Positions 9,529 to 18,116 of a DNA stretch of 64,000 nucleotides are shown here, one piece after another. The position numbers and the translations under genes are program-made. Below the pieces are notes generated by a model. The model did no database searches, had not been told where the DNA came from, and was given only the letters and a program-made list of their open reading frames with translations. This DNA is from Mayfieldus sp963781495 (GTDB taxonomy: Bacteria > Actinomycetota > Thermoleophilia > Solirubrobacterales > 70-9): the NCBI GenBank assembly GCA_963781495.1, contig CAWAFX010000001.1, positions 62,001 through 126,000 of the forward strand, read 5' to 3'. Positions within the stretch are counted from its first letter, which is position 1; every line of letters starts with the position of its first letter.

Positions 9529-10350
9529 CTAACCTGCCAGCGCGGCGCGAACCTCGGCCAGGAAAGAGGCCGCGGCCGCAACGCCGGCGCCGGTGTCCTC
9601 GGCCTCGGCGACCGCACGGACCAGCCGCGTGCCGATGATCACCCCGTCGGCGATCCGGCCGACCTCGGCGGCCTGCTCAGGGGTCCCGATCCCGAACCCG
9701 ACCGCGGCCGGCACCGGCGCCTCCTCCTTCACCGCCGCCACCAGCTCGGCCAGATGCGGCGGCAGCTCACCGCGTTCCCCGGTCACCCCGGCGACCGAGA
9801 CGACGTAGACGAACCCGCGGGCCGCCTCGCAGATGCGGCGGCGGCGCTCCGCAGGGGTCGTCGGTGCGACGAGCGGGATCAGCGCCAGGCCAGCCGCCTC
9901 CAGCTCGGCCGCGATCTCGGCCGATTCCTCGAGCGGCAGGTCGGGGACGATCGCTGCCGCGGCGCCGGCTTCGGCGAGGCGGCCCGCGAATCGCCGCGGT
10001 CCGAGCGCCAGGACCATGTTCACGTAACACATCGCCACCGAGGGAAGCCCCTCGCCGAGCACCTCGCAGGCCGCCAGGGCGCCGTCGAGGTCCGCCCCCC
10101 GCTCCAGCGCCCGCGTCGCCGCGGCGTGGATCAGCGGCCCGTCGGCAAGGGGATCCGAGAACGGAATCCCGATCTCGACCAGGTCGGCGCCGGCGTCGGC
10201 GTAGGCCCTCGCGACATCCAGCGCCCCGTCGCGATCGGGGAAACAGCCCATCATGTAGGGCATCAGCGCCGCGCGGCCCTCCTGGCGCGCGCTCGCGAAG
10301 GCGGCCTCGATCCGCGCCAGACCTGTCGAGGTGCGCGCCAGGTCAGGCAT
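9529..10350 (-). CDS. trpA: Tryptophan synthase alpha subunit
   Basis: 273 residues. It cleaves indole-3-glycerol phosphate to indole for the beta subunit. Visible motifs: MPYMMGCFPDRDGALDVARA near the N-terminus, LVEIGIPFSDPLADGP carrying the catalytic Glu and Asp, PDLPLEES, VYVVSVAGVTGER, and GFGIGTPEQA for phosphate binding. The start ATG (10350) overlaps the trpB stop by 8 bases, the usual coupling for a complex made in 1:1 ratio. A longer upstream reading of the same frame is inside trpB and is not conserved. Confidence 0.96.
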   Translation of the reverse strand: MPDLARTSTGLARIEAAFASARQEGRAALMPYMMGCFPDRDGALDVARAYADAGADLVEIGIPFSDPLADGPLIHAAATRALERGADLDGALAACEVLGEGLPSVAMCYVNMVLALGPRRFAGRLAEAGAAAAIVPDLPLEESAEIAAELEAAGLALIPLVAPTTPAERRRRICEAARGFVYVVSVAGVTGERGELPPHLAELVAAVKEEAPVPAAVGFGIGTPEQAAEVGRIADGVIIGTRLVRAVAEAEDTGAGVAAAASFLAEVRAALAG

Positions 10351-11545
10351 CGAGGCGCTCCAGCCCCTCCAGCGCCTCCGCAAGGTCCTTGTCGCCGCGC
10401 CCGCTGAGACAGATGACGTCATACCCCGGAGCACCATCCTGCTGAGCGCCGGTTTGCTCTGCATCCCGGAGCACCCAGGCGATCGCGTGGGCCGGCTCCA
10501 GCGCCGGGACGATCCCCTCCAGGCGCGACAGCTCGCGAAAGGCGAGCAGCGCCTCGTCATCGGTAACCGACTCGTAGCGGGCGCGCCCGGAGTCGCGAAG
10601 CTGGGCGTGCTCGGGCCCGACCCCGGGATAGTCGAGACCGGCCGAGATCGAGTGCGCGTCGAGGATCTGCCCGTCCTCGTCGCTGAGCACCGACGACAGC
10701 GAGCCGTGCAGAACACCGGTCCTGCCGCCGGTCAGCGAGGCTCCGTGACGGCCGCTCGACAGCCCCTCACCCGCCGCCTCGACCCCGATCAGCTCGACCG
10801 ACTCGTCGTCGATGAAGGCAGTGAAGGTCCCGATCGCGTTCGAGCCCCCGCCAACGCAGGCGATCACCCGCGCCGGCAACGACCCCTCGGCCTCCAGCGC
10901 CTGGCGCCGCGCCTCGTCGCCGATCACCCGCTGCAGGTCGCGAACCAGGGCCGGGAAGGGCGCCGGCCCGACCGCGGAGCCGATCACGTAATGGGTATCG
11001 GCGGCGTTCGCGACCCAGTCCCGGATCGCGGCGCTCACCGCCTCCTTCAAGGTGCGGGCGCCGATCTCCACCGCCACCACCTCGGCCCCGAGCAGGTTCA
11101 TCCGCTCGACGTTTGGGCGCTGGCGCCGCATGTCCTCGGTGCCCATGTAGACGACGCAGTCGAGGTCGAGCAGCGCGCAGGCGGTGGCGGTGGCGACGCC
11201 GTGCTGGCCGGCGCCGGTCTCGGCGATCACCCGCCGCTTGCCCATCCGCCTGGTCAGCAGGGCCTGGCCAACCGCGTTGTTGATCTTGTGGGCTCCGGTA
11301 TGGGCCAGGTCCTCGCGCTTCAGATAGACGCCGCGGCCGACCCGCTCCGAGATCCGCCCGGCGCGGTAGAGCGGCGTCGGGCGGCCGATGAAGTCGAGTT
11401 GCAGCCGCGCCAGCTCGGCCTTGAAGCCGGGATCGTCGCGGGCCGCTGCCCAGGCCTCGGTCAGCTCGTCGAGCGCCGCAACCAGCGTCTCGGGGACGTA
11501 ACGGCCGCCGTAGGGGCCGAAGCGCTCCTCGATCGCGGTGCTCAC
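10343..11545 (-). CDS. trpB: Tryptophan synthase beta subunit
   Basis: 400 residues from GTG 11545, which overlaps the trpF stop as GTGA. The N-terminus is FGPYGGRYVPETLVAALDEL. The PLP lysine lies in LKREDLAHTGAHKINNAVGQ, and the phosphate loop is CVGGGSNAIG. The catalytic region ETGAGQHGVATA is intact, as is SAGLDYPGVGPEH. Standard TrpB1-type length and motifs, PLP-dependent condensation of indole with serine. Middle of the trp operon, directly followed by trpA. Confidence 0.97.
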   Translation of the reverse strand: MSTAIEERFGPYGGRYVPETLVAALDELTEAWAAARDDPGFKAELARLQLDFIGRPTPLYRAGRISERVGRGVYLKREDLAHTGAHKINNAVGQALLTRRMGKRRVIAETGAGQHGVATATACALLDLDCVVYMGTEDMRRQRPNVERMNLLGAEVVAVEIGARTLKEAVSAAIRDWVANAADTHYVIGSAVGPAPFPALVRDLQRVIGDEARRQALEAEGSLPARVIACVGGGSNAIGTFTAFIDDESVELIGVEAAGEGLSSGRHGASLTGGRTGVLHGSLSSVLSDEDGQILDAHSISAGLDYPGVGPEHAQLRDSGRARYESVTDDEALLAFRELSRLEGIVPALEPAHAIAWVLRDAEQTGAQQDGAPGYDVICLSGRGDKDLAEALEGLERLDA

Positions 11546-12177
11546 CGGGGCGAGGCTGCGGCGTCGCGGGCGGCGTCGAAGAAGGCGGCCAGCAGTGCGT
11601 GGTCCTTGCGGCCGGGCTCCGCCTCGACGCCGCTGGCGACGTCGACGGCGTAGGGATGGGCGACGTCGATCGCGGCGGCGACGTTGTCCGGCCGCAGGCC
11701 GCCGGCGAGGATCGCCGGCACGCCGGAGCGCCGGTCGGCGAGCAGCTCCCAGTCGAACGCCTCGCCGGTGCCGCCGCGCAACACGGCATGCCGGGTATCG
11801 AAGAGGTGAAAGTCGGTCCTGAAGACCTCGGCCCCGTGCACCTCGGCGGCGCTGGAGACGTGGATCGCCTTGATCACCTTGGCGCCCGTTCGTCGGGCCA
11901 CTTCGGTGCAGAACGAGGGGCCCTCGTCGCCGTTGAGCTGCACGATCGAGAGGCCGGCGTTGGCGACCGCCTCCTCGACGGCGTCGAGAGTCGGATTGAC
12001 GAAGACACCCGCCACCTCGCACTGCCGGCGCAGCTCGGAGCCGATCTCCGCCGCCGCCGCCGGAGCGCAGAACCGGGGGCTGTCCCTGTGGTGGATCAGG
12101 CCGATCGCCCAGGCCCCGAGCCGCACCGCCTCGCGGCCGTCCTCGATGTTGGTGACTCCGCAGATCTTGACCCTCAT
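11542..12177 (-). CDS. trpF: Phosphoribosylanthranilate isomerase
   Basis: 211 residues. Third step of tryptophan synthesis, a TIM barrel. It begins MRVKICGVTNIEDGREAVR, with the catalytic Cys in KICG. Further motifs are QLNGDEG, KAIHV, PAILAGGLRPDNV (phosphate binding), and DVASGVEAEPGRKD. Its stop overlaps trpB by GTGA. The start codon lies in the loop of a perfect 10-bp inverted repeat (12166-12188) and no Shine-Dalgarno sequence precedes it, which is unusual among its neighbours. The htrA gene separates it from trpC. Confidence 0.96.
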   Translation of the reverse strand: MRVKICGVTNIEDGREAVRLGAWAIGLIHHRDSPRFCAPAAAAEIGSELRRQCEVAGVFVNPTLDAVEEAVANAGLSIVQLNGDEGPSFCTEVARRTGAKVIKAIHVSSAAEVHGAEVFRTDFHLFDTRHAVLRGGTGEAFDWELLADRRSGVPAILAGGLRPDNVAAAIDVAHPYAVDVASGVEAEPGRKDHALLAAFFDAARDAAASPR

Positions 12178-12188
12178 AGAGGGTCAAG
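12166..12188 (-). promoter_or_regulatory. Perfect hairpin with the trpF start codon in its loop
   Basis: CTTGACCCTC at 12166-12175 and GAGGGTCAAG at 12179-12188 are perfect reverse complements with a 3-base loop. In the mRNA the loop reads UAU and the AUG spans loop and 3' arm. Such a structure would hide the start, or the palindrome could be a protein site in DNA; neither is shown. There is no SD sequence in the 5' arm. Confidence 0.5.
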
Positions 12189-12219
12189 GGTACGGGCTCG
12201 GGGTGCGTCGCTCTGGGCG

Positions 12220-13437
12220 CTAGCGGCCGAGCGAGGAGCCCGAGGCGGAGCTGGGGCGGTCAGAGAGCGTGACCGTGACCGTCCTGGTGGCGCCACCGCG
12301 ACGGAAGGTGATGGCGAGGGTGTCGCCCGGCTTGGCGCCGTTGACGATGTTGACGATCTGATCCATGGAATCGACCTTGTGACCCTGGATCGCGGTGACG
12401 ATGTCGCCACCGAGGCTGAGGTTCGAGCCCTGGATCGTCGCCGCCGTGTTGCCGCCGCGGATCCCTGCCTTGTCGGCCGGGCCGCCCTTGACGGCCTGCT
12501 CGACCAGAACCCCGGACTTGACCGGCAAGTTGAGCGCGTCGGCGACGTCGGGGCTGATCGTCGTCCCGCTGATCCCGAGGAAGGCGTGCTGGACCTGGCC
12601 GTTCTGCTCCAGCTGGCTGACGACCTCGCGCGCGGTGTTGCTGGGGATCGCGAAGCCGATCCCGACCGAACCGCCGCCGCCGCCGGTCTCGATCTGGGAG
12701 GTGATCCCGATCACCTGGCCGGAGGCGTTGATCAGCGGACCGCCGGAGTTGCCGGGGTTGATCGAGGCGTCGGTCTGGATCACGTTCGAGATCGAGAACC
12801 CATTAGGCGCCTGGATCTGGCGCTGCAGCGCGGAGACGATTCCGGTCGTCGCCGTCTGGTCGAGCCCGAACGGGTTGCCGATCGCGACTACCGGGTCGCC
12901 TACCTGGACGCTGGAGGAGTCGCCGAGCGCGAGCGGATGCAGCTGCGATGACGGTGCGTCGATCTTCAGCAGGGCGAGGTCGGTGGCGGGGTCGGTGCCG
13001 ACGACCTTGGCGTCGTAGGAGGTGTCGCTGCGGCCGAGCTTGACGCGGATCGTCTGTGAGTGGGCGACGACGTGGTTGTTGGTCAGGATGTGGCCGGCGG
13101 TGTCGAGCACGAAGCCCGAGCCGGTGGCGGTGCCGCCGCCGCGCTGCTGGCCGAAGAGGTCGAACGGCGACGCGGGCTGGGGCGCCTGCTGGGACTGGAT
13201 GAAGGCGACTCCGTTCGAGTCGGCCTTGTAGATCTGGCTGACGGTGTCGCCCTTGGCGGTCGCCTTGGCGTTTACCGGCGGCGGAGTGATCGCCGGCGGC
13301 AGCGCGCTGCTGCTGTTCGACGAGGCGTGGACCAGCCCAGCGGCGATCGCAATCCAGCCGAGCACCGCGACCACCAGCCCGCCGGAGACTGCGGCTCCGA
13401 ACGGGGTGCCGGTGAAGCGCTTTGCCCTAGCGACCAT
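12220..13437 (-). CDS. HtrA/DegP-like membrane-anchored serine protease with PDZ domain
   Basis: 405 residues. One N-terminal membrane anchor (about residues 15-37) is followed by a Ser/Pro-rich linker and a trypsin-like domain. The catalytic triad is visible: His122 (ILTNNHVVA), Asp153 (ATDLALLKI) and Ser231 (NPGNSGGPL). A single PDZ domain covers about 285-395 (AFLGISG, GGDIVTAIQGHKVDSMDQI). Length and order match actinobacterial HtrA/PepD-type proteases, which act on misfolded proteins outside the membrane. It sits inside the trp operon between trpC and trpF, which is not a metabolic partner; the 68-base AT-richer gap upstream suggests its own promoter. Confidence 0.93.
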   Translation of the reverse strand: MVARAKRFTGTPFGAAVSGGLVVAVLGWIAIAAGLVHASSNSSSALPPAITPPPVNAKATAKGDTVSQIYKADSNGVAFIQSQQAPQPASPFDLFGQQRGGGTATGSGFVLDTAGHILTNNHVVAHSQTIRVKLGRSDTSYDAKVVGTDPATDLALLKIDAPSSQLHPLALGDSSSVQVGDPVVAIGNPFGLDQTATTGIVSALQRQIQAPNGFSISNVIQTDASINPGNSGGPLINASGQVIGITSQIETGGGGGSVGIGFAIPSNTAREVVSQLEQNGQVQHAFLGISGTTISPDVADALNLPVKSGVLVEQAVKGGPADKAGIRGGNTAATIQGSNLSLGGDIVTAIQGHKVDSMDQIVNIVNGAKPGDTLAITFRRGGATRTVTVTLSDRPSSASGSSLGR

Positions 13438-13505
13438 CGGGCGATGATCGGGGAGGCCGGTGATCCGGTGCTAAAGAAACTCCTAAGCGAAGCTAAAAAG
13501 GGGCG
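13438..13505 (-). promoter_or_regulatory. AT-richer gap ahead of htrA, probable promoter region
   Basis: Unlike the other trp junctions, which overlap or are under 45 bases, this 68-base gap contains an AT-richer stretch (AGCTAAAAAG and CTAAAGAAAC on the + strand) and a short direct repeat CACCGG-AT-CACCGG read on the minus strand. I cannot name clear -35 and -10 boxes. A separate promoter for htrA is inferred only. Confidence 0.3.
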
Positions 13506-14309
13506 TCATGGCAGCTGCTGCTCGCGGGTGCCTTCCTCGTCGCGAACGAACTCCCGCGTCCTCGCCTCCGGGTCCGCTGCCCGCATCAGCGCCTCGCCGA
13601 TCAGGACGGCATCGACGCCGACCCGCTCGAGCTCGTCGAGCTCGGCCGGATCCGAGATCCCGCTCTCGGCGACGACCGTCCTGCCGGCCGGCACGTCGGG
13701 CATCAGCTCGAAGGTGGTCGAGATGTCGACCCGCTGGGTGTCGAGATCGCGGTTGTTGATTCCGATCGCCGCATCCTCCAGCTCCAGCGCCCGCTCGAGC
13801 TCTTCCTCGTCGTGGACCTCGACCAGGGGGTCGAGGTCAAGCGCCAGGGCCTCCTGGTGGATCGAGGCCAGACGGTCGCCCGGCAGGGCCCGCACGATCA
13901 CCAGCACCGCGTCGGCGCCGTAGGCCGCCGCTTCGTAGAGCTGGTACGGGTCGACGACGAAGTCCTTGCGCAGGATCGGCAGGTCACAGGCCTCGCGCGC
14001 GGCGCTCAGGTCCTCCAGCGAGCCGCCGAAGTGAGGGCCGTCGGTCAGCACCGAGAGCGCGGCGGCGCCGCCGCGCTCGAAGGCCTGCGTGGTCGCCTGC
14101 ACAGGTGCCTCGGCGATCGCCCCGGCGCTCGGCGAGCGGCGCTTGTACTCGGCGACCAGCGAGAGCCCGGGCCGGACCAGGGCCTCGCGAAAAGGGCGGT
14201 CCTCGCCGCGGCCCTCCAGGCGGTTCTCCAGATCGGAGAGCGGAACCTGGGCACGGCGCTGCTCAACCCCTTCTCTAGCCGCCAATACGAGCTGCTCGAT
14301 CATCCCCAT
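13506..14309 (-). CDS. trpC: Indole-3-glycerol phosphate synthase
   Basis: 267 residues, TIM barrel enzyme closing the indole ring. Motifs: LVAEYKRRSPSAG with the catalytic Lys, ALSVLTDGPHFGGSLEDL, LPILRKDFVVDPYQLYEA with the second catalytic Lys, PLVEVHDEEEL, IGINNRDLDT, and VAESGISDPAEL. Length is normal and there is no TrpF fusion. ATG 14309 and ATG 14303 are both possible starts. It lies 16 bases after trpD in the operon. Confidence 0.96.
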   Translation of the reverse strand: MGMIEQLVLAAREGVEQRRAQVPLSDLENRLEGRGEDRPFREALVRPGLSLVAEYKRRSPSAGAIAEAPVQATTQAFERGGAAALSVLTDGPHFGGSLEDLSAAREACDLPILRKDFVVDPYQLYEAAAYGADAVLVIVRALPGDRLASIHQEALALDLDPLVEVHDEEELERALELEDAAIGINNRDLDTQRVDISTTFELMPDVPAGRTVVAESGISDPAELDELERVGVDAVLIGEALMRAADPEARTREFVRDEEGTREQQLP

Positions 14310-14325
14310 TCGCGAGCCACCAACC

Positions 14326-15350
14326 TTAGCCAGCCAGGTCCCGGGTCTGCTGGATCAAGCGCTGCAGCAGCTCGGCCGCGGCCCCGGCGTCGATCGCCTC
14401 GCGGGCCCGCTCGACGCCGGACCCGAGATCCTCGGCGTGGCCCCCGGCGTAGATCGCGGCGCCCGCATTGAGCACCACGACGTCGCGAGCGGGCCCGGCG
14501 GCACCGCCGAGCACCGAGCGGACGGCCTCGGCGTTGTCGGCCGGCTCGCCGCCTGCGATCTGCTCGATCCCCGCCGGTTCGAGCCCGAACTCGCCCGGCT
14601 CGACAAACCACTCCTCGGTGCCGCCATCGCCGACCTCGATCACCCGCGTGGTGCCGCTGATCGAGAGCTCGTCGAGACCGTCCTCGGCGCTGACCACCAG
14701 CGCCGACTCGGCCCCGAGGCCGACGAGCGCCTCGGCGATCGTCTCCTGGTAGCGGCGGTCGGAGACCCCGAGCAGCTGCCGGGTCGCCCCGGCCGGGTTG
14801 GTCAGCGGGCCGAGAAAGTTGAAGATCGTCCGCACCCCGAGCTCCTTGCGAGCCGGGGCGACGTGGGCCATCGCCTTGTGATGGCGAGGGGCGAACATGA
14901 AGCCGAAGCCGACCTGATCGATGCAGCGCGCGACCTGGTCGGGGTCGAGCTCGATCGCGACCCCGAGCGCCTCCAGCACGTCGGCCGAGCCGCAGCGGCT
15001 GGTGCTGGAGCGGTTGCCGTGCTTGGCGACCGCGCAGCCGGCCGCAGCGGCGACCAGGGCCGCCGCGGTCGAGATGTTGAAGGTCGAGGGGCCGCCGCCG
15101 GTGCCCGCGGTGTCGACGAGGTCGGCGCGGTCGATCTCGACCGAGTCGGCCAGCGCCCGCATCGTCCGCGCCAGCCCGACCAGCTCCGGCACCGTCTCCC
15201 CCTTCGCCCGCAGGGCGATCAGGAAGGCGGCCGTCTGCACCTCGCTGCTGCGGCCCTCCATGATCTCGGCCAGGACCGTCGCCGCGTGGTCGGCGGTCAG
15301 GTGGTCGCCGGCGCAGACGGCGTCGATCGCGCGGGTCAGGATGTCGTTGC

Positions 15351-15354
<4 letters not shown>
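14326..15354 (-). CDS. trpD: Anthranilate phosphoribosyltransferase
   Basis: 342 residues from GTG 15354, overlapping the trpG stop as GTGA. The PRPP-binding signature DTAGTGGGPSTFNIST is present, followed by KHGNRSSTSRCGSADVLEALG and FLGPLTNPA. The N-terminal helical domain (LTADHAATVLAEIMEGR) is typical. It transfers phosphoribose to anthranilate made by TrpE-TrpG. It is not fused to TrpG. Confidence 0.96.
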
Positions 15355-15907
<553 letters not shown>

Positions 15908-15911
<4 letters not shown>

Positions 15912-17434
15912 GGCCAATCCGGTTGCTCGCAGGCGAGCTGTACGGCGCGGAAGATCGCCTTCGCCTTGTTGACCGATTCGTTGTACTCGTAGGCGGGCTT
16001 GGCGTCGGCCACCGTCCCTCCCCCGGCCTGGACGTGGATCTGGCCGTCCTTGACGACGACGGTGCGGATGTGGATCGCGGTGTCGAGGTCCCCGCCCCAG
16101 GACAGATAGCCGATCGCGCCTCCGTAGGAGCAGCGCTTGTGGGGTTCGAGCTCGTCGATGATCTGCATCGCGCGGACCTTCGGGGCGCCGGAGAGGGTTC
16201 CCGCCGGCAGCGCCGCCCGCAGCACGTCCATCGCCCCGATCCCCTCGCGCAGGGTGCCAGAGACCTGGCTGACGATGTGAAGGACGTGCGAGTAGGTCTC
16301 GACGACCATCAGCTCGTCGACGCTGACCGAGCCGTACTCACAGACCCGCCCGAGGTCGTTGCGCCCGAGGTCGACCAGCATCACGTGTTCGGCGCGCTCC
16401 TTCGGATCGGCGACCAGTCGCTCGGCGAGCCGGCGGTCCTCCTCCTCGCTGCCGCCGCGCGGGTAGGTGCCGGCGATCGGGCGGGTCTCGACCCGGTTGC
16501 CGATCACCTTGACCAGCGGCTCCGGCGAGGCGCCGGCGATCTGGAAGTCGCCGAACTCGAGGAAGTACATGTAGGGCGACGGGTTGACGGCCCGCAGCCC
16601 GCGGTAGACCGAGAGCGGCTCGACCGGGGCCGGGGCGCTGAAGCGCTGCGAGGGGACGACCTGGAAGGCGTCTCCGGCGTAGATGTACTCGATGATCCGC
16701 TCCACCGCGCCCTCGAACTGCTCCCGGGTCATGTTGGAGTCGAAATGCGGCGGCTCGGCGATCTGTGGCTCGCTCGGCGCCGGCACCGGACCGCGCAGGC
16801 GCTTGCGGACGTCGGCGATCGCCGCCGCGGCGTGCTCGTAGGCGGCGTCGATTCCTCCCTCGTCGTCGGCGAACGCGCAGGCGAGGATCGTCAGCTCGTG
16901 GCGCAGGTGGTCGAAGGCGAGCAGGACGTCGGAGACCATCAGCGCCATGTCGGGCAGGCCGAGAGGGTCCGGATTTGGCTCGCCGAGCGGCTCCACGGTC
17001 CGCACCAGGTCGTAGCCGAAGAAACCGACCGCGCCGCCGGCGAACGGCGGCAGGTCATCGACCGGGGCGAGCTTGAAGCGGCCCAGGTACTCGTCGACCG
17101 CCGCGTAGGGGTCGGGGGCCGGGACCTCGCTGTCCGCGGGCCCGCCGTCGATCGCCCTCTCGCCACGCCACTCCGACAGCACCCCGTCCGACCAGCGCAG
17201 GACCGCCCGCGGGCGGAAGCCAAGGAACGACCAGCGGCCGACCTGGCCCTGCTCGGCCGATTCGAGCAGGAAGCAGGGCCCCTCGCCGCGCAGCTTCAGA
17301 AACGCCGAGACGGGCGTCTCGCAGTCGTCGACGATCCGCATCCGAACCGGGACCACGTTTGCGTCCCGGGCCAGCTCGCGGGCGGCGGCGAGGTCCGGCT
17401 CCAGCCCGGTCAGCTCCTCAGCCGCGACGGCCAT
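15908..17434 (-). CDS. trpE: Anthranilate synthase component I
   Basis: 508 residues. The N-terminal tryptophan-feedback element LLES is present (CFLLESAEQGQVGRWSFLGF). The chorismate-binding domain carries FQVVPSQRFSAP, GASPEPLVKV, RPIAGTYPRGGSEEEDRR, EHVMLVDLGRNDLGRV and GTLSGAPKVRAMQIIDELE. The protein should therefore be feedback regulated by tryptophan. The start overlaps the hisIE stop by 17 bases, so hisIE and the trp genes form one transcript. No leader peptide or attenuator is visible ahead of the cluster. Confidence 0.96.
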
Positions 17435-18065
17435 TTAGCACCTCCATCACCGCCGCGCCCTCGATCTCGCGCGAGAGCAGCAGCACGCTGAGGTGGTAAA
17501 GGAGGTCGGCGGCCTCCTCGGCGACCCGCTCGTCGCTCTCCGAATCGGCGGCCCGGACGACCTCCTCGGCCTCCTCGGCGACCTTGGCCCCGATCCGCTT
17601 TGGATCGGAGAGCAGCTCGACCGTGTAGCTGCCCTCGGGCCGCGCAGTGCGGCGGTCGCGCAGGGTGCGCTCGAGCCCGGCCAAGGCCTCGTGGGCGGCG
17701 GGGCTGGGCTCGCCCTCGGCCCGAGGCGCATCGGGGCCGGTCGCGGCGGCCCCACCGAGCTGGCGGTAAAAGCAGCTCCGCTCGCCGGTATGGCAGGCGG
17801 GTCCGGCGGGCTCGACCAGCGCCACCAGCGCGTCGCAGTCGCAGTCGTAGCGCAGCTGGCGGACCCGCTGCAGGTTGCCCGAAGTCTCTCCCTTGTGCCA
17901 GATCTCGCCCCGCGAGCGGCTGAAGAAATGCACCTCGCCGGTCTCGACGGTCAGTCGCAGAGCCTCCTCGTTCATATAGGCGAGGGTCAGCACCTCGCCG
18001 CTGGCGTGGTCCTGGACCACGCACGGCACCAGGCCGCGCTCGTCGAACGCGATTTCCTCGAACAT
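17418..18065 (-). CDS. hisIE: Bifunctional phosphoribosyl-AMP cyclohydrolase / phosphoribosyl-ATP pyrophosphohydrolase
   Basis: 215 residues, a HisI-HisE fusion. The HisI part (about 1-115) shows VLTLAYMNEEALRLT, FFSRSRGEIWHKGETSGN, and the zinc/magnesium residues in RYDCDCDALVALVEPAGPAC and CHTGERSCFY. The HisE part (about 125-215) shows SYTVELLSDPKRIGAKVAEE and AEEVVRAA with the acidic metal site. These are steps two and three of histidine synthesis. The fused form is unusual for Actinobacteria, where hisI and hisE are usually separate. It heads the trp operon, 51 bases after the diguanylate cyclase stop. Confidence 0.94.
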   Translation of the reverse strand: MFEEIAFDERGLVPCVVQDHASGEVLTLAYMNEEALRLTVETGEVHFFSRSRGEIWHKGETSGNLQRVRQLRYDCDCDALVALVEPAGPACHTGERSCFYRQLGGAAATGPDAPRAEGEPSPAAHEALAGLERTLRDRRTARPEGSYTVELLSDPKRIGAKVAEEAEEVVRAADSESDERVAEEAADLLYHLSVLLLSREIEGAAVMEVLNGRRG

Positions 18066-18092
18066 GCGGGGAGTTTACGAACCGTCCCGACC

Positions 18093-18111
18093 GCGCAGGC
18101 ATGGCCTGCGC
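18093..18111 (-). terminator. Hairpin between diguanylate cyclase and hisIE
   Basis: GCGCAGGC (18093-18100) and GCCTGCGC (18104-18111) form a perfect 8-bp stem with a 3-base loop, immediately after the diguanylate cyclase stop. No U-tract follows on the minus strand, so it may be a weak terminator or an RNA-stabilising structure rather than an intrinsic terminator. Confidence 0.45.
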
Positions 18112-18116
18112 CGGGC

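Noticed and set aside
18066..18116. trp attenuator or leader peptide before hisIE
   Set aside because: The 51-base gap has no Trp or His codon run and only one simple hairpin.
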